NCBI GenBank assembly: GCA_910578555.1
Contig: CAJTPS010000002.1
Location: 63,880-127,879 of the forward strand
Direction of reading: 5' to 3'
Origin: an uncultured Lachnospiraceae bacterium
GTDB taxonomy: Bacteria > Bacillota > Clostridia > Lachnospirales > Lachnospiraceae
DNA length: 64,000 nt
The notes under the pieces were generated by a model. The model was not told where the DNA came from, made no database searches, and was given only the letters and a program-made list of their open reading frames with translations. Numbering within the stretch: the stretch's first letter is position 1; each line of letters opens with the position of its first letter. Positions 44,706 through 52,368 of the stretch are shown here, piece by piece. Both the position numbers and the translations under genes were made by a program.

Positions 44706-44741
44706 AAGAAGAGCAGAACGGGATATGTCTGCTCTTCTTTT
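44706..44741. terminator. Bidirectional terminator, nrdG / ABC permease
   Basis: AAGAAGAGCAGA (44706-44717) and its complement (44728-44739) form a perfect 12-base stem with a 10-base loop; A and T runs flank it. It separates convergent transcripts. Confidence 0.85.
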
Positions 44742-44774
44742 ATGATCATGACCGGATATTTCGTAATGGATCTG

Positions 44775-45596
44775 CTAGTATTTCTTCTTGTAATGATGTT
44801 CCAGACTCTGAATCAGCTTATAGAACAGCATAGCGATTGCGCAGAGAATGATAATCGAGGTGATGACCATATTAAGCTGAAACACCTGAGAACCATAGAT
44901 GATCAGATAGCCGAGACCGCGTCTTGCGGCGAGAAACTCACCGATGATCACACCCACGAGGGATAGTCCGATGTTGACCTTCATGTTGCTTAAGATCAAC
45001 GGAACAGAGGATGGAAGAATTACCTTGAAAAGTGCATTTCGCCTTGTACCGCCCAGTGTATAGATGAGTTTCAGCATTTCCGGGTCAGCCTGCCTGAAGC
45101 CGGTATAGAGACTGATAACGGAACCAAACACGGCGACGGATATACCGGCGACGATGATCGTGTTTGTTCCGGTGCCCAGCCAGACGATCAGCAGCGGTGC
45201 CAGAGCTGATTTCGGCAGGGAGTTCAGAACGACCAGATATGGTTCCAGAACTTCGGCAAGACTGTTTACATACCACAGCAGCGTTGCGGCAAGCAGACTG
45301 AACAGCGTGACTAACAGGAAGCTGACGATTGTTTCCAGTAACGTGATTCCTGTATGGGTGAAGAACGACTGATCCAGAAACATCTGATACAGATACTTTA
45401 CGATACCGCTCGGGCTGCTAAAGAAGAAAACATCGATCCATCCGCGGACCGCGGCCAGTTCCCACAGACTCAAAAAGACGGCGATCAGTAGAAATCTCGC
45501 AATTCCTACGCGGTGATGGTGACGCCTGTGCGCTTTCAGAAACTGATACTGATTGGCGGATACACTGTCAGGACGAATGGAAAGCAGACTGCTCAT
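44775..45596 (-). CDS. ABC transporter permease (SsuC/TauC type)
   Basis: The membrane subunit of an ABC importer of the nitrate/sulfonate/taurine/thiamine-precursor class. About six hydrophobic helices are seen, with the EAA-like cytoplasmic loop (LKLIYTLGGTRRNALFKVILPSSVP) that docks the ATPase. Residues 1-32 are basic and cytoplasmic. Its start overlaps the end of the ATPase gene by 29 bases, implying coupling. No substrate-binding protein is encoded next to it, so the substrate cannot be named. Confidence 0.92.
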   Translation of the reverse strand: MSSLLSIRPDSVSANQYQFLKAHRRHHHRVGIARFLLIAVFLSLWELAAVRGWIDVFFFSSPSGIVKYLYQMFLDQSFFTHTGITLLETIVSFLLVTLFSLLAATLLWYVNSLAEVLEPYLVVLNSLPKSALAPLLIVWLGTGTNTIIVAGISVAVFGSVISLYTGFRQADPEMLKLIYTLGGTRRNALFKVILPSSVPLILSNMKVNIGLSLVGVIIGEFLAARRGLGYLIIYGSQVFQLNMVITSIIILCAIAMLFYKLIQSLEHHYKKKY

Positions 45597-46365
45597 TTGT
45601 CAACACCTCCCACAAATGATTGAAATAGAGTTGATATTCCTGCGTATTTCTGACGGCCATGGGATCGTGTCTGTCAATGTCAAAGCTGATTGGCATCTCG
45701 CATTTCATGAAAGCCGGTCTCTTAGACAGGACGAGGACGCGGTCAGCAAGCGTGATCGCTTCGGGCAGATCATGCGTGATGAGAACTGCCGTTTTATTTG
45801 TCTGCCGGATAATCTGAGCGATGTCTGCGGAGACGTTTAATCTTGTTTGGGAGTCCAGTGCGCTGAAAGGCTCATCCAGCAGAAGCAGATCCGGATGAAT
45901 GGCCATGGTACGGATCAGGGCGGCGCGCTGGCGCATACCGCCGGAAAGTTCGGAAGGCTTCTTGTCTTTGAAAGCATAGAGTTCATAGTCCTTCAGCAGT
46001 TTCAGGACATAGTCGCGGTTTTCAGGCGTCAGTGTATGATTTAATTCCAGACCGAGGATAACATTCTGATAAATTGTTCGCCATTCAAACAAATGGTCGC
46101 GCTGTAACATGTAGCCGATCTTTACGGCGTCTTCCGTGCTGCAGTCAGCAGCACTCTTGCCCCTGTAATATATGCTGCCTTCTTCAGGCGTAAGCAGTCC
46201 GGCGATGATGGACAGAAGTGTGGATTTGCCGCAGCCGCTGGGACCTACGATGGCCAGAAATTCCCCCTGTGACACCTCAAAAGAAATATCTGAGAGAGCA
46301 GGCGTTTCCCCGTTCAGGTTATGATATGAATAGGAGATATCCTGCAGTGATAATATTGGATGCAT
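45568..46365 (-). CDS. ABC transporter ATP-binding protein
   Basis: The ATPase of the same importer. Walker A GPSGCGKST, Q-loop (MLQRDHLFEW), signature LSGGMRQR, Walker B LLLLDEP and the switch His (ITHD) are all present. I take the ATG at 46363-46365 (minus strand) as start, with AAGGAG about 10 bases upstream; the frame stays open for 52 more codons upstream, but that part is AT-rich promoter DNA shared with argH. 265 residues fits SsuB/TauB-type subunits. Confidence 0.93.
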   Translation of the reverse strand: MHPILSLQDISYSYHNLNGETPALSDISFEVSQGEFLAIVGPSGCGKSTLLSIIAGLLTPEEGSIYYRGKSAADCSTEDAVKIGYMLQRDHLFEWRTIYQNVILGLELNHTLTPENRDYVLKLLKDYELYAFKDKKPSELSGGMRQRAALIRTMAIHPDLLLLDEPFSALDSQTRLNVSADIAQIIRQTNKTAVLITHDLPEAITLADRVLVLSKRPAFMKCEMPISFDIDRHDPMAVRNTQEYQLYFNHLWEVLTNEQSAFHSS

Positions 46366-46380
46366 CGAACAACAACTCCT

Positions 46381-46395
46381 TATCGTTATACGATA
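46381..46395. promoter_or_regulatory. Inverted repeat upstream of the ABC genes
   Basis: TATCGT and ACGATA arms (46381-46395, 3-base centre), flanked by CCTTATC (46378-46384) and GATAAGG farther out. It sits just before the ABC ribosome site and may be an operator. Confidence 0.4.
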
Positions 46396-46450
46396 TTCTA
46401 TGAATGATAAGGAAATATGTGTTTTTTGATTGAAAATAAAAGTATTTTGA

Positions 46451-46479
46451 TTGAAATGGGAAGTTTTTTGTGGTATCAT
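46451..46479 (+). promoter_or_regulatory. Promoter of argH
   Basis: TTGAAA (46451-46456), 17-base spacer, TATCAT (46474-46479). Two copies of TTTTGATTGAAA (46424-46435 and 46445-46456), 21 bases apart, reach into the -35 box. Confidence 0.65.
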
Positions 46480-46514
46480 CAAATTTGGATTTAATAAAAG
46501 TGGAGGATTAGCGC

Positions 46515-47927
46515 ATGGCACAGTTGTGGGGCGGACGCTTTACAAAGGAAACGGACAAGCTTGTATATAATTTCAACGCTTCGATTTCTTTTGACCGGAA
46601 ATTCTTCGGACAGGATATCGAGGGCAGTATCGCGCATGTGATCATGCTGGCGAAACAGGGCATACTGACGAAGGATGAAAAAGACGCGATCCTGAAAGGG
46701 CTTACCGGAATTCGTAAGGATGTGGAAGAAGGCAGGCTGGAGATCACGGAGGAGTACGAGGACATTCACAGTTTTGTGGAGGCGAATCTGATCGAGAGGA
46801 TCGGAGAGGCAGGCAAGAAGCTGCACACGGGCAGAAGCCGGAACGATCAGGTTGCGCTGGATATGAGGCTGTACACGAGGACGGAAGTGCTCCATGTGGA
46901 TGAACTGCTTAAGGAGTTGCTCTGCACACTGTTACATATTATGGAAGAACATACGGAGACTTACATGCCGGGATTTACCCATTTACAGAAGGCGCAGCCG
47001 GTGACACTGGCGCATCATGTGGGTGCTTATTTTGAGATGTTTAAGCGGGACAGATCACGGCTTAAGGACATTTATCAACGTATGAACTATTGCCCGCTCG
47101 GAGCAGGCGCGCTGGCAGGGACGACATATCCGCTTGACAGAAATTACACGGCGTCGGTTCTGGGATTTGAAGGTCCTACGCTGAACAGTATGGATTCCGT
47201 GTCAGACCGGGATTATGTGATAGAGTTTTTATCAGCGTTATCCACGATCATGATGCATTTGAGCCGGTTTTGCGAGGAGATCATTATCTGGAATTCAGAT
47301 GAATATCGTTTTGTAGAGATTGATGATGCGTATTCTACGGGAAGCAGCATTATGCCGCAGAAGAAGAATCCGGATATTGCCGAGCTGGTACGGGGGAAGA
47401 CCGGACGGGTCTACGGTGCACTTATCTCGATTCTGACGACGATGAAGGGGATTCCGCTCGCTTACAATAAAGATATGCAGGAAGATAAGGAACTGACTTT
47501 TGATGCGATCGACACGGTGAAAGGATGCCTTGCTTTGTTTGAAGGCATGGTGCGCACGATGACATTCCGGAAAGACAGAATGGAGAAGAGTGCGATGAAA
47601 GGCTTTACCAATGCGACGGATGCTGCGGATTATCTTGTGGGACGCGGTGTTGCGTTCCGGGATGCCCATGGTATTATCGGGAGGCTTGTTCTATATTGTA
47701 TTGACAAACAGTGCAGCATAGAAGATTTGTCGATTGAGGAACTGAAGGCGATCAGTCCGGTTTTTGAGGAAGATGTCTATGAGACGGTCAGCCTGAAGAC
47801 CTGTGTGGAGAAGAGACTCACCATTGGAGCGCCCGGACCGGGGGCAATGCGGGAGGTGATCGATCTGGAGCGGGAATATCTCTCGAGGGACTGGCACGAA
47901 GAAGATGAGATCAATATTCCGACTTAA
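46515..47927 (+). CDS. argH: Argininosuccinate lyase
   Basis: Splits argininosuccinate to arginine and fumarate. WGGRF opens the protein as usual; SRNDQVALDMR, the catalytic-His region MPGFTHLQKAQPV and the signature GSSIMPQKKNPD are intact. Length 470 is normal. argG is not next to it. asd follows 44 bases later and may be co-transcribed, an unusual pairing (arginine and aspartate-family routes share aspartate). Confidence 0.97.
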   Translation: MAQLWGGRFTKETDKLVYNFNASISFDRKFFGQDIEGSIAHVIMLAKQGILTKDEKDAILKGLTGIRKDVEEGRLEITEEYEDIHSFVEANLIERIGEAGKKLHTGRSRNDQVALDMRLYTRTEVLHVDELLKELLCTLLHIMEEHTETYMPGFTHLQKAQPVTLAHHVGAYFEMFKRDRSRLKDIYQRMNYCPLGAGALAGTTYPLDRNYTASVLGFEGPTLNSMDSVSDRDYVIEFLSALSTIMMHLSRFCEEIIIWNSDEYRFVEIDDAYSTGSSIMPQKKNPDIAELVRGKTGRVYGALISILTTMKGIPLAYNKDMQEDKELTFDAIDTVKGCLALFEGMVRTMTFRKDRMEKSAMKGFTNATDAADYLVGRGVAFRDAHGIIGRLVLYCIDKQCSIEDLSIEELKAISPVFEEDVYETVSLKTCVEKRLTIGAPGPGAMREVIDLEREYLSRDWHEEDEINIPT

Positions 47928-47971
47928 ACATATGATCGGAATATTAAATATAAAAAGCAGGAGAGAAAAAT

Positions 47972-49057
47972 ATGAGTGAGAAATTAAGGGCAGGTATTTT
48001 AGGAGGAACAGGTATGGTTGGGCAGAGATTTATCGCGCTGCTCGAGAACCATCCGTGGTTTGAGGTGACAACGATTGCGGCAAGCCCGCGTTCTGCAGGC
48101 AAGACATATGCAGAGGCGGTAGGGGATAGGTGGAAGATGACCACGCCTATGCCGGAGGCGGTTAAAAATATTGTTGTAAAGAATGTCAATGAAGTGGCGG
48201 AAGTGGCGGCGGAAGTGGATTTTGTATTTTCCGCGGTAGATATGACCAAGGACGAGATCAAAAAGATTGAAGAAGAGTATGCGAAGACGGAAACACCGGT
48301 TGTGTCTAACAACAGTGCGCATCGCTGGACGCCGGACGTGCCGATGGTAGTTCCGGAAATCAATCCGGAGCACTTTGATGTGATTGAGGCGCAGAGAAAG
48401 CGCCTTGGGACGACCCGAGGCTTTATTGCCGTGAAGCCGAACTGCTCGATTCAGAGTTACGCTCCCGTTCTCACTGCATGGCAGGAGTTTGAGCCTTATG
48501 AAGTGGTTGCGACGACCTACCAGGCGATTTCTGGCGCGGGAAAGACGTTTAAAGACTGGCCGGAAATGGTAGAAAATGTCATTCCGTATATCGGTGGTGA
48601 GGAAGAGAAGAGCGAGAAGGAACCGCTTAGAATATGGGGTAAAGTGGTAGACGGCGAGATCGTTCCGGCGACAAGCCCGGTGATCACCTGCCAGTGCATC
48701 CGCGTTCCGGTGCTGAACGGTCATACGGCAGCAGTATTTGTGAAGTTCAGAAAGCAGCCTACGAAAGAACAGCTGGTGGAGAAGCTGGTGAATTATAAAG
48801 GCATTCCGCAGGAACTGGATCTGCCCAGCGCACCGAAGCAGTTTATTCAGGTGATGGAGGAGGATAACAGACCGCAGGTTACGCTTGACGTAGATTATGA
48901 GAACGGCATGGGAATCAGTGTGGGACGTATCAGACAGGATAGCGTATATGACTGGAAGTTTGTCGGACTTTCCCATAATACGGTACGCGGTGCGGCCGGA
49001 GGAGCGATTCTGTGTGCCGAGACACTGAAGGCAAAGGGATATATTTGTGCAAAATAG
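47972..49057 (+). CDS. asd: Aspartate-semialdehyde dehydrogenase
   Basis: Reduces aspartyl phosphate to the semialdehyde, leading to Lys/diaminopimelate, Thr and Met. GILGGTGMVGQRF is the NADP-binding loop and the catalytic Cys158 lies in KPNCSIQ. The sequence (with SPRSAGKTYAEAV and PNCSIQ) fits the archaeal/fungal-like type rather than the E. coli type, common in Clostridia. 361 residues. AGGAG precedes the ATG. Confidence 0.95.
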   Translation: MSEKLRAGILGGTGMVGQRFIALLENHPWFEVTTIAASPRSAGKTYAEAVGDRWKMTTPMPEAVKNIVVKNVNEVAEVAAEVDFVFSAVDMTKDEIKKIEEEYAKTETPVVSNNSAHRWTPDVPMVVPEINPEHFDVIEAQRKRLGTTRGFIAVKPNCSIQSYAPVLTAWQEFEPYEVVATTYQAISGAGKTFKDWPEMVENVIPYIGGEEEKSEKEPLRIWGKVVDGEIVPATSPVITCQCIRVPVLNGHTAAVFVKFRKQPTKEQLVEKLVNYKGIPQELDLPSAPKQFIQVMEEDNRPQVTLDVDYENGMGISVGRIRQDSVYDWKFVGLSHNTVRGAAGGAILCAETLKAKGYICAK

Positions 49058-49098
49058 ATTGTGTGAGGGATTGCATAGCAAACAATATGACTGAGGGG

Positions 49099-49129
49099 TA
49101 TCCGCCGCATTGGGGAATCCGGCGGGATA
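49099..49129 (+). other. GC-rich hairpin before the GGDEF/EAL gene
   Basis: TATCCGCCG (49099-49107) pairs with CGGCGGGATA (49120-49129) with one bulge, directly ahead of the AGGGG ribosome site. It could end the argH-asd transcript or limit translation of the next gene; no known riboswitch pattern was recognised. Confidence 0.45.
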
Positions 49130-49144
49130 TAGGGGTATAGTATA

Positions 49145-50869
49145 ATGGAAGAATTAAAGTATCAGGTGGATCTGCTGAATGCGATGAACGAGAAGCTGAT
49201 CCGGGACGAGAAAATGCTGCGATTGATCTGCGAGACTTCTAACAGCGCGTTTTTGTATTACAATTATGAGGAACAGAAGCTTAAGACGATCGCGAACTGG
49301 GATCATTTCTTTGATTTTACAATTACGGATCTGCATGATATGAGCAGGCTGTATGACTGTGTGGAAGAGAAGTATGTGATACCCCTCAAGGAAGTATTGT
49401 TTATCGAGCAGCAGGGGCTGAAGAGCCAGTCTATTGATGTGAAGCTGAAGGACCGGCGCCTCTGCATTGAAGTGGAAGTCAGTGTAGTCTATGACACATT
49501 GGATGTTCCGACAGATAAGATCATACGCTTTAAGGATGTGACGAAATTCAATTCACAGAATGATGAACTGACCTATATGGCTTATTACGATATGCTGACA
49601 GGACTGTATAACCGCAATTATTTTGTAAGGCTTCTGGGAGAATATCTCAGGCGTGCGGAAGAAGAGAACGAGACCGTTGCGGTTATATTTCTGGATTTTG
49701 ATGATTTTCGCAGGATCAATGACGGTATGGGTATTATCAGCGGTGATGATCTTGTGCAGATGTTCGGACAATTTCTATCAGATCTGATGGGGGATAACAT
49801 TATTATTTCCCATTTCAACAGTGACATCTTTTGCATCGGTATCTACAGTCCGTGCGGCGCCAGAAGTGTGGAGACGATCTACAGGACGATCAGAGAGCGG
49901 CTTAAGAAACCGTTTAAACTTTCAAGCGGTCAGGAAATATTCCTTACAATCAGTGTGGGTGTCGCAGAGTATCCGGAAGCGGCGACCAAGACATTGGAGT
50001 TGATCAACTGTGCAGAGATCGTTATGTTTAAGGCCAAGAGCATGGGCAAGGATAAAGTGCTGTATTATGACGGCACGATTCTCGATGATTTCCTGAAAAA
50101 TGTTAAGATTGAGAATAAGCTGAAGGACGCTGTTTTTCAGCAGAATTTTATCATGTATTATCAGCCGCAGTTTCACACGACGAGTAAGGAACTGCGGGGC
50201 GTGGAGGCGCTGATCCGCTGGCGTGACGACAACGGTAAGATGATCAGCCCGGCTGTTTTTATTCCGATTGCGGAGAAGAACGGCGCGATCGTTCCCATCG
50301 GAACGTGGGTGATTGAGGAGAGTCTGCGTGCTTATGCCGGATGGAAGAGAAAGTACCATTATCCGATGATCATGTCGCTTAATGTCTCGGCGATCCAGTA
50401 CAGACAGCCGGACTTCATTGACAGAGTGTTAAAGCTTATGGAGAAATATGAGATTGAACCTTCGGAAATCGAACTGGAGATTACGGAATCGGTTCTGATC
50501 GATGATTTTACAGAAGTTACGGAGAAGTTAGTGACGCTGCGGGATATCGGCATCAAGATATCGCTGGATGATTTCGGCACAGGGTATTCTTCACTGTCCT
50601 ATTTGAAAGGGCTGCCTATTGATACGCTTAAGATTGATAAGTCGTTTATTGATACGGTGATCACGGATGAGAATACGAGGATCATTACGGAATCTATCAT
50701 TTACATGGTTAAGAAATTAGGATTTGAGACGATCGCTGAGGGAGTCGAGACGGAAGAACAGTATCGCTATCTGAATGAGATCGATTGTGACAATATTCAG
50801 GGATATTTCATGGGCAGACCGATGCCGTCAGATAAGATAGAGAACCTGCTGGCGGATATGACTGCATAA
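49145..50869 (+). CDS. Degenerate GGDEF plus active EAL protein
   Basis: A cytoplasmic c-di-GMP phosphodiesterase candidate. The N-terminal 130 residues are PAS-like. The GGDEF domain has the right frame (LDFDDFRRIND) but its signature is NSDIF (residues 225-229), so it should not make c-di-GMP; it may bind GTP as a regulator. The EAL domain is intact: E354-A-L in VEALIRW, LNVSAIQ, ELEITES, LDDFGTGYSSL and IAEGVET. The net role is likely c-di-GMP breakdown. Its neighbour 15 bases downstream is an unrelated AAA ATPase. Confidence 0.93.
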   Translation: MEELKYQVDLLNAMNEKLIRDEKMLRLICETSNSAFLYYNYEEQKLKTIANWDHFFDFTITDLHDMSRLYDCVEEKYVIPLKEVLFIEQQGLKSQSIDVKLKDRRLCIEVEVSVVYDTLDVPTDKIIRFKDVTKFNSQNDELTYMAYYDMLTGLYNRNYFVRLLGEYLRRAEEENETVAVIFLDFDDFRRINDGMGIISGDDLVQMFGQFLSDLMGDNIIISHFNSDIFCIGIYSPCGARSVETIYRTIRERLKKPFKLSSGQEIFLTISVGVAEYPEAATKTLELINCAEIVMFKAKSMGKDKVLYYDGTILDDFLKNVKIENKLKDAVFQQNFIMYYQPQFHTTSKELRGVEALIRWRDDNGKMISPAVFIPIAEKNGAIVPIGTWVIEESLRAYAGWKRKYHYPMIMSLNVSAIQYRQPDFIDRVLKLMEKYEIEPSEIELEITESVLIDDFTEVTEKLVTLRDIGIKISLDDFGTGYSSLSYLKGLPIDTLKIDKSFIDTVITDENTRIITESIIYMVKKLGFETIAEGVETEEQYRYLNEIDCDNIQGYFMGRPMPSDKIENLLADMTA

Positions 50870-50884
50870 TGTGCGAGGAGACCT

Positions 50885-52246
50885 ATGTTACTTGGCAGAA
50901 CATCGGAACTAAAGCATCTGAATAATTATTATGACAGAGACGGCAGCCAGATTCTGGTGGTATACGGGCAGAAGCATATCGGTAAGACCGCCCTTGTCAG
51001 AACGTTTATGGAAGATAAACCGGGATATTATTATCAGGCCAGAGCATGCTCCGAGAGAGAACAGAGCTATCAATGGTGCAGACAGCTTCAGCGTGACGGA
51101 TATGATACGGAGCCGTTTTTATCCTTCCACGATATTTTTGCGAAGATAACCAGGCGCAGCAGCGGCAAGAAAGTTTTAGTGGTTGATGAGTTTCAGCATA
51201 TTGTCAGAGCGAGCGAGCGGTTTATGAAAGAACTGGTTGCATTTGTGCACAGCCAGTGGAACCGCGATGAGGTAATGGTTATTCTTTGCAGTTCCTCGAT
51301 CGGCTGGATTGAAAACAGCATGATCAACCGGATCGGAGAGGCAGCATATGAGTTGTCCGGTTTTCTTAAGATACGCGAACTGATATTTGAAGATATTGTG
51401 CAGAAGTTTCCCAATTTCCGCATCGAAGAATGCGTGGAGGCCTATGCGATTTTAGGCGGGTTTCCGGGGCTATGGAATCAGTTTGATGACAGACTGACCA
51501 TACAGCAGAACATCTGCCGGAATATTCTGAACCCCGACAGCTTCCTTTTTGAGGAAGGAGAGCGTATGCTGACGGATCAGCTGCGGGAGCCGGGGGTGTA
51601 TAATACTATCATGGCGTCGATCGCGGCGGGCAGTCATAAACTGAATAATCTGTATCTTCATACGGAGTTTTCCCGGGCAAAAATCAGTGTCTATCTTAAA
51701 AATCTGATAGAACTGGAACTGGTTGAGAAGGTCTTTTCCTATGATACGGAAGGACGGGAGAACGTGCAGAAGGGTATATACAGAATCAGTCATCCGTTTG
51801 TTGATTTCTACTACACGTATATGTATCCTTATCTGAGCGATCTGCAGACGCTGTCTGTGGGCGAGGTCTATAACCGGTATATCATGCCGGATTTCAGACA
51901 GTATGTGGCGGAGTATTTTAAAAAGGTATGCAGGCAGCACCTGATGAAGTTGAATCACAGAAACAAGCTGCCGATTGAACTGGATATCATCGGAGAATGG
52001 ATCGGTAAGGCCGGCGAACTGGATATTATAGCACAGGATGAGGCAGGACAGACACTGATCGGTCTGTGCAGCTGGGAGAAACCTACCACTTATGAAGATT
52101 ATGAGGATCTTCTCGGCTATGCGAAGAAGGCGAAAATCAATGCGGATTATGTCTATATGTACACAGCGTTTCGATTTGACGAGCGTCTGAATCTGGAGGC
52201 AAAGATCAAACCGAATCTGAAACTGGTGCAGATTTCGGATCTGTAA
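50885..52246 (+). CDS. AAA ATPase with DUF234 nuclease-like domain
   Basis: An archaeal-type ATPase family protein. Walker A is GQKHIGKT (residues 28-35), Walker B VLVVDEFQ (D101/E102), with a winged-helix region in the middle. The C-terminal DUF234 part has GELDIIA followed by LIGLCSWEK, the spacing of a PD-(D/E)xK nuclease core. The family is widespread but its function is unknown; proposals include DNA handling and stress or defence. It starts 15 bases after the EAL gene and ends ahead of a repeat and topB. No toxin-antitoxin partner was seen. Confidence 0.85.
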   Translation: MLLGRTSELKHLNNYYDRDGSQILVVYGQKHIGKTALVRTFMEDKPGYYYQARACSEREQSYQWCRQLQRDGYDTEPFLSFHDIFAKITRRSSGKKVLVVDEFQHIVRASERFMKELVAFVHSQWNRDEVMVILCSSSIGWIENSMINRIGEAAYELSGFLKIRELIFEDIVQKFPNFRIEECVEAYAILGGFPGLWNQFDDRLTIQQNICRNILNPDSFLFEEGERMLTDQLREPGVYNTIMASIAAGSHKLNNLYLHTEFSRAKISVYLKNLIELELVEKVFSYDTEGRENVQKGIYRISHPFVDFYYTYMYPYLSDLQTLSVGEVYNRYIMPDFRQYVAEYFKKVCRQHLMKLNHRNKLPIELDIIGEWIGKAGELDIIAQDEAGQTLIGLCSWEKPTTYEDYEDLLGYAKKAKINADYVYMYTAFRFDERLNLEAKIKPNLKLVQISDL

Positions 52247-52264
52247 AAATCGGGCGTAGCTCGA

Positions 52265-52326
52265 CTGCGAGCTTCTCTCAATTGTGAGCTTTGCTCAATT
52301 ACGAATTTTGTTTTGCGGACTCAAAT
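52265..52326. repeat. Two-hairpin dispersed repeat before topB
   Basis: A GAGC-TTT-GCTC hairpin (about 52281-52300) is followed by ACGAATTTTGTTTTGCGGACTC (52301-52322), which matches the complement of the GAA-loop repeat core at 369-391 with several substitutions. The same two-hairpin layout is found at 6338-6379. An additional AGCTCG/CGAGCT stem precedes it. Confidence 0.5.
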
Positions 52327-52368
52327 AGGCAGAGAAAACTTCTGTTATGTAAAAACAATGAGGAATCT

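Noticed and set aside
45568..46521. Longer ABC ATPase starting at 46521
   Set aside because: The extra 52 residues have no ABC homology pattern and overlap the argH promoter; ATG 46365 has a good ribosome site and normal length.
47999..49081. Long minus-strand open frame (360 codons) opposite asd
   Set aside because: It mirrors asd in a fixed frame, is rich in His, Arg, Cys and Leu in the way antisense frames are, lacks family motifs and a ribosome site. The same applies to long minus-strand frames at 3691-4446, 28371-29087, 29238-30317, 30263-31156 and 42221-43294.
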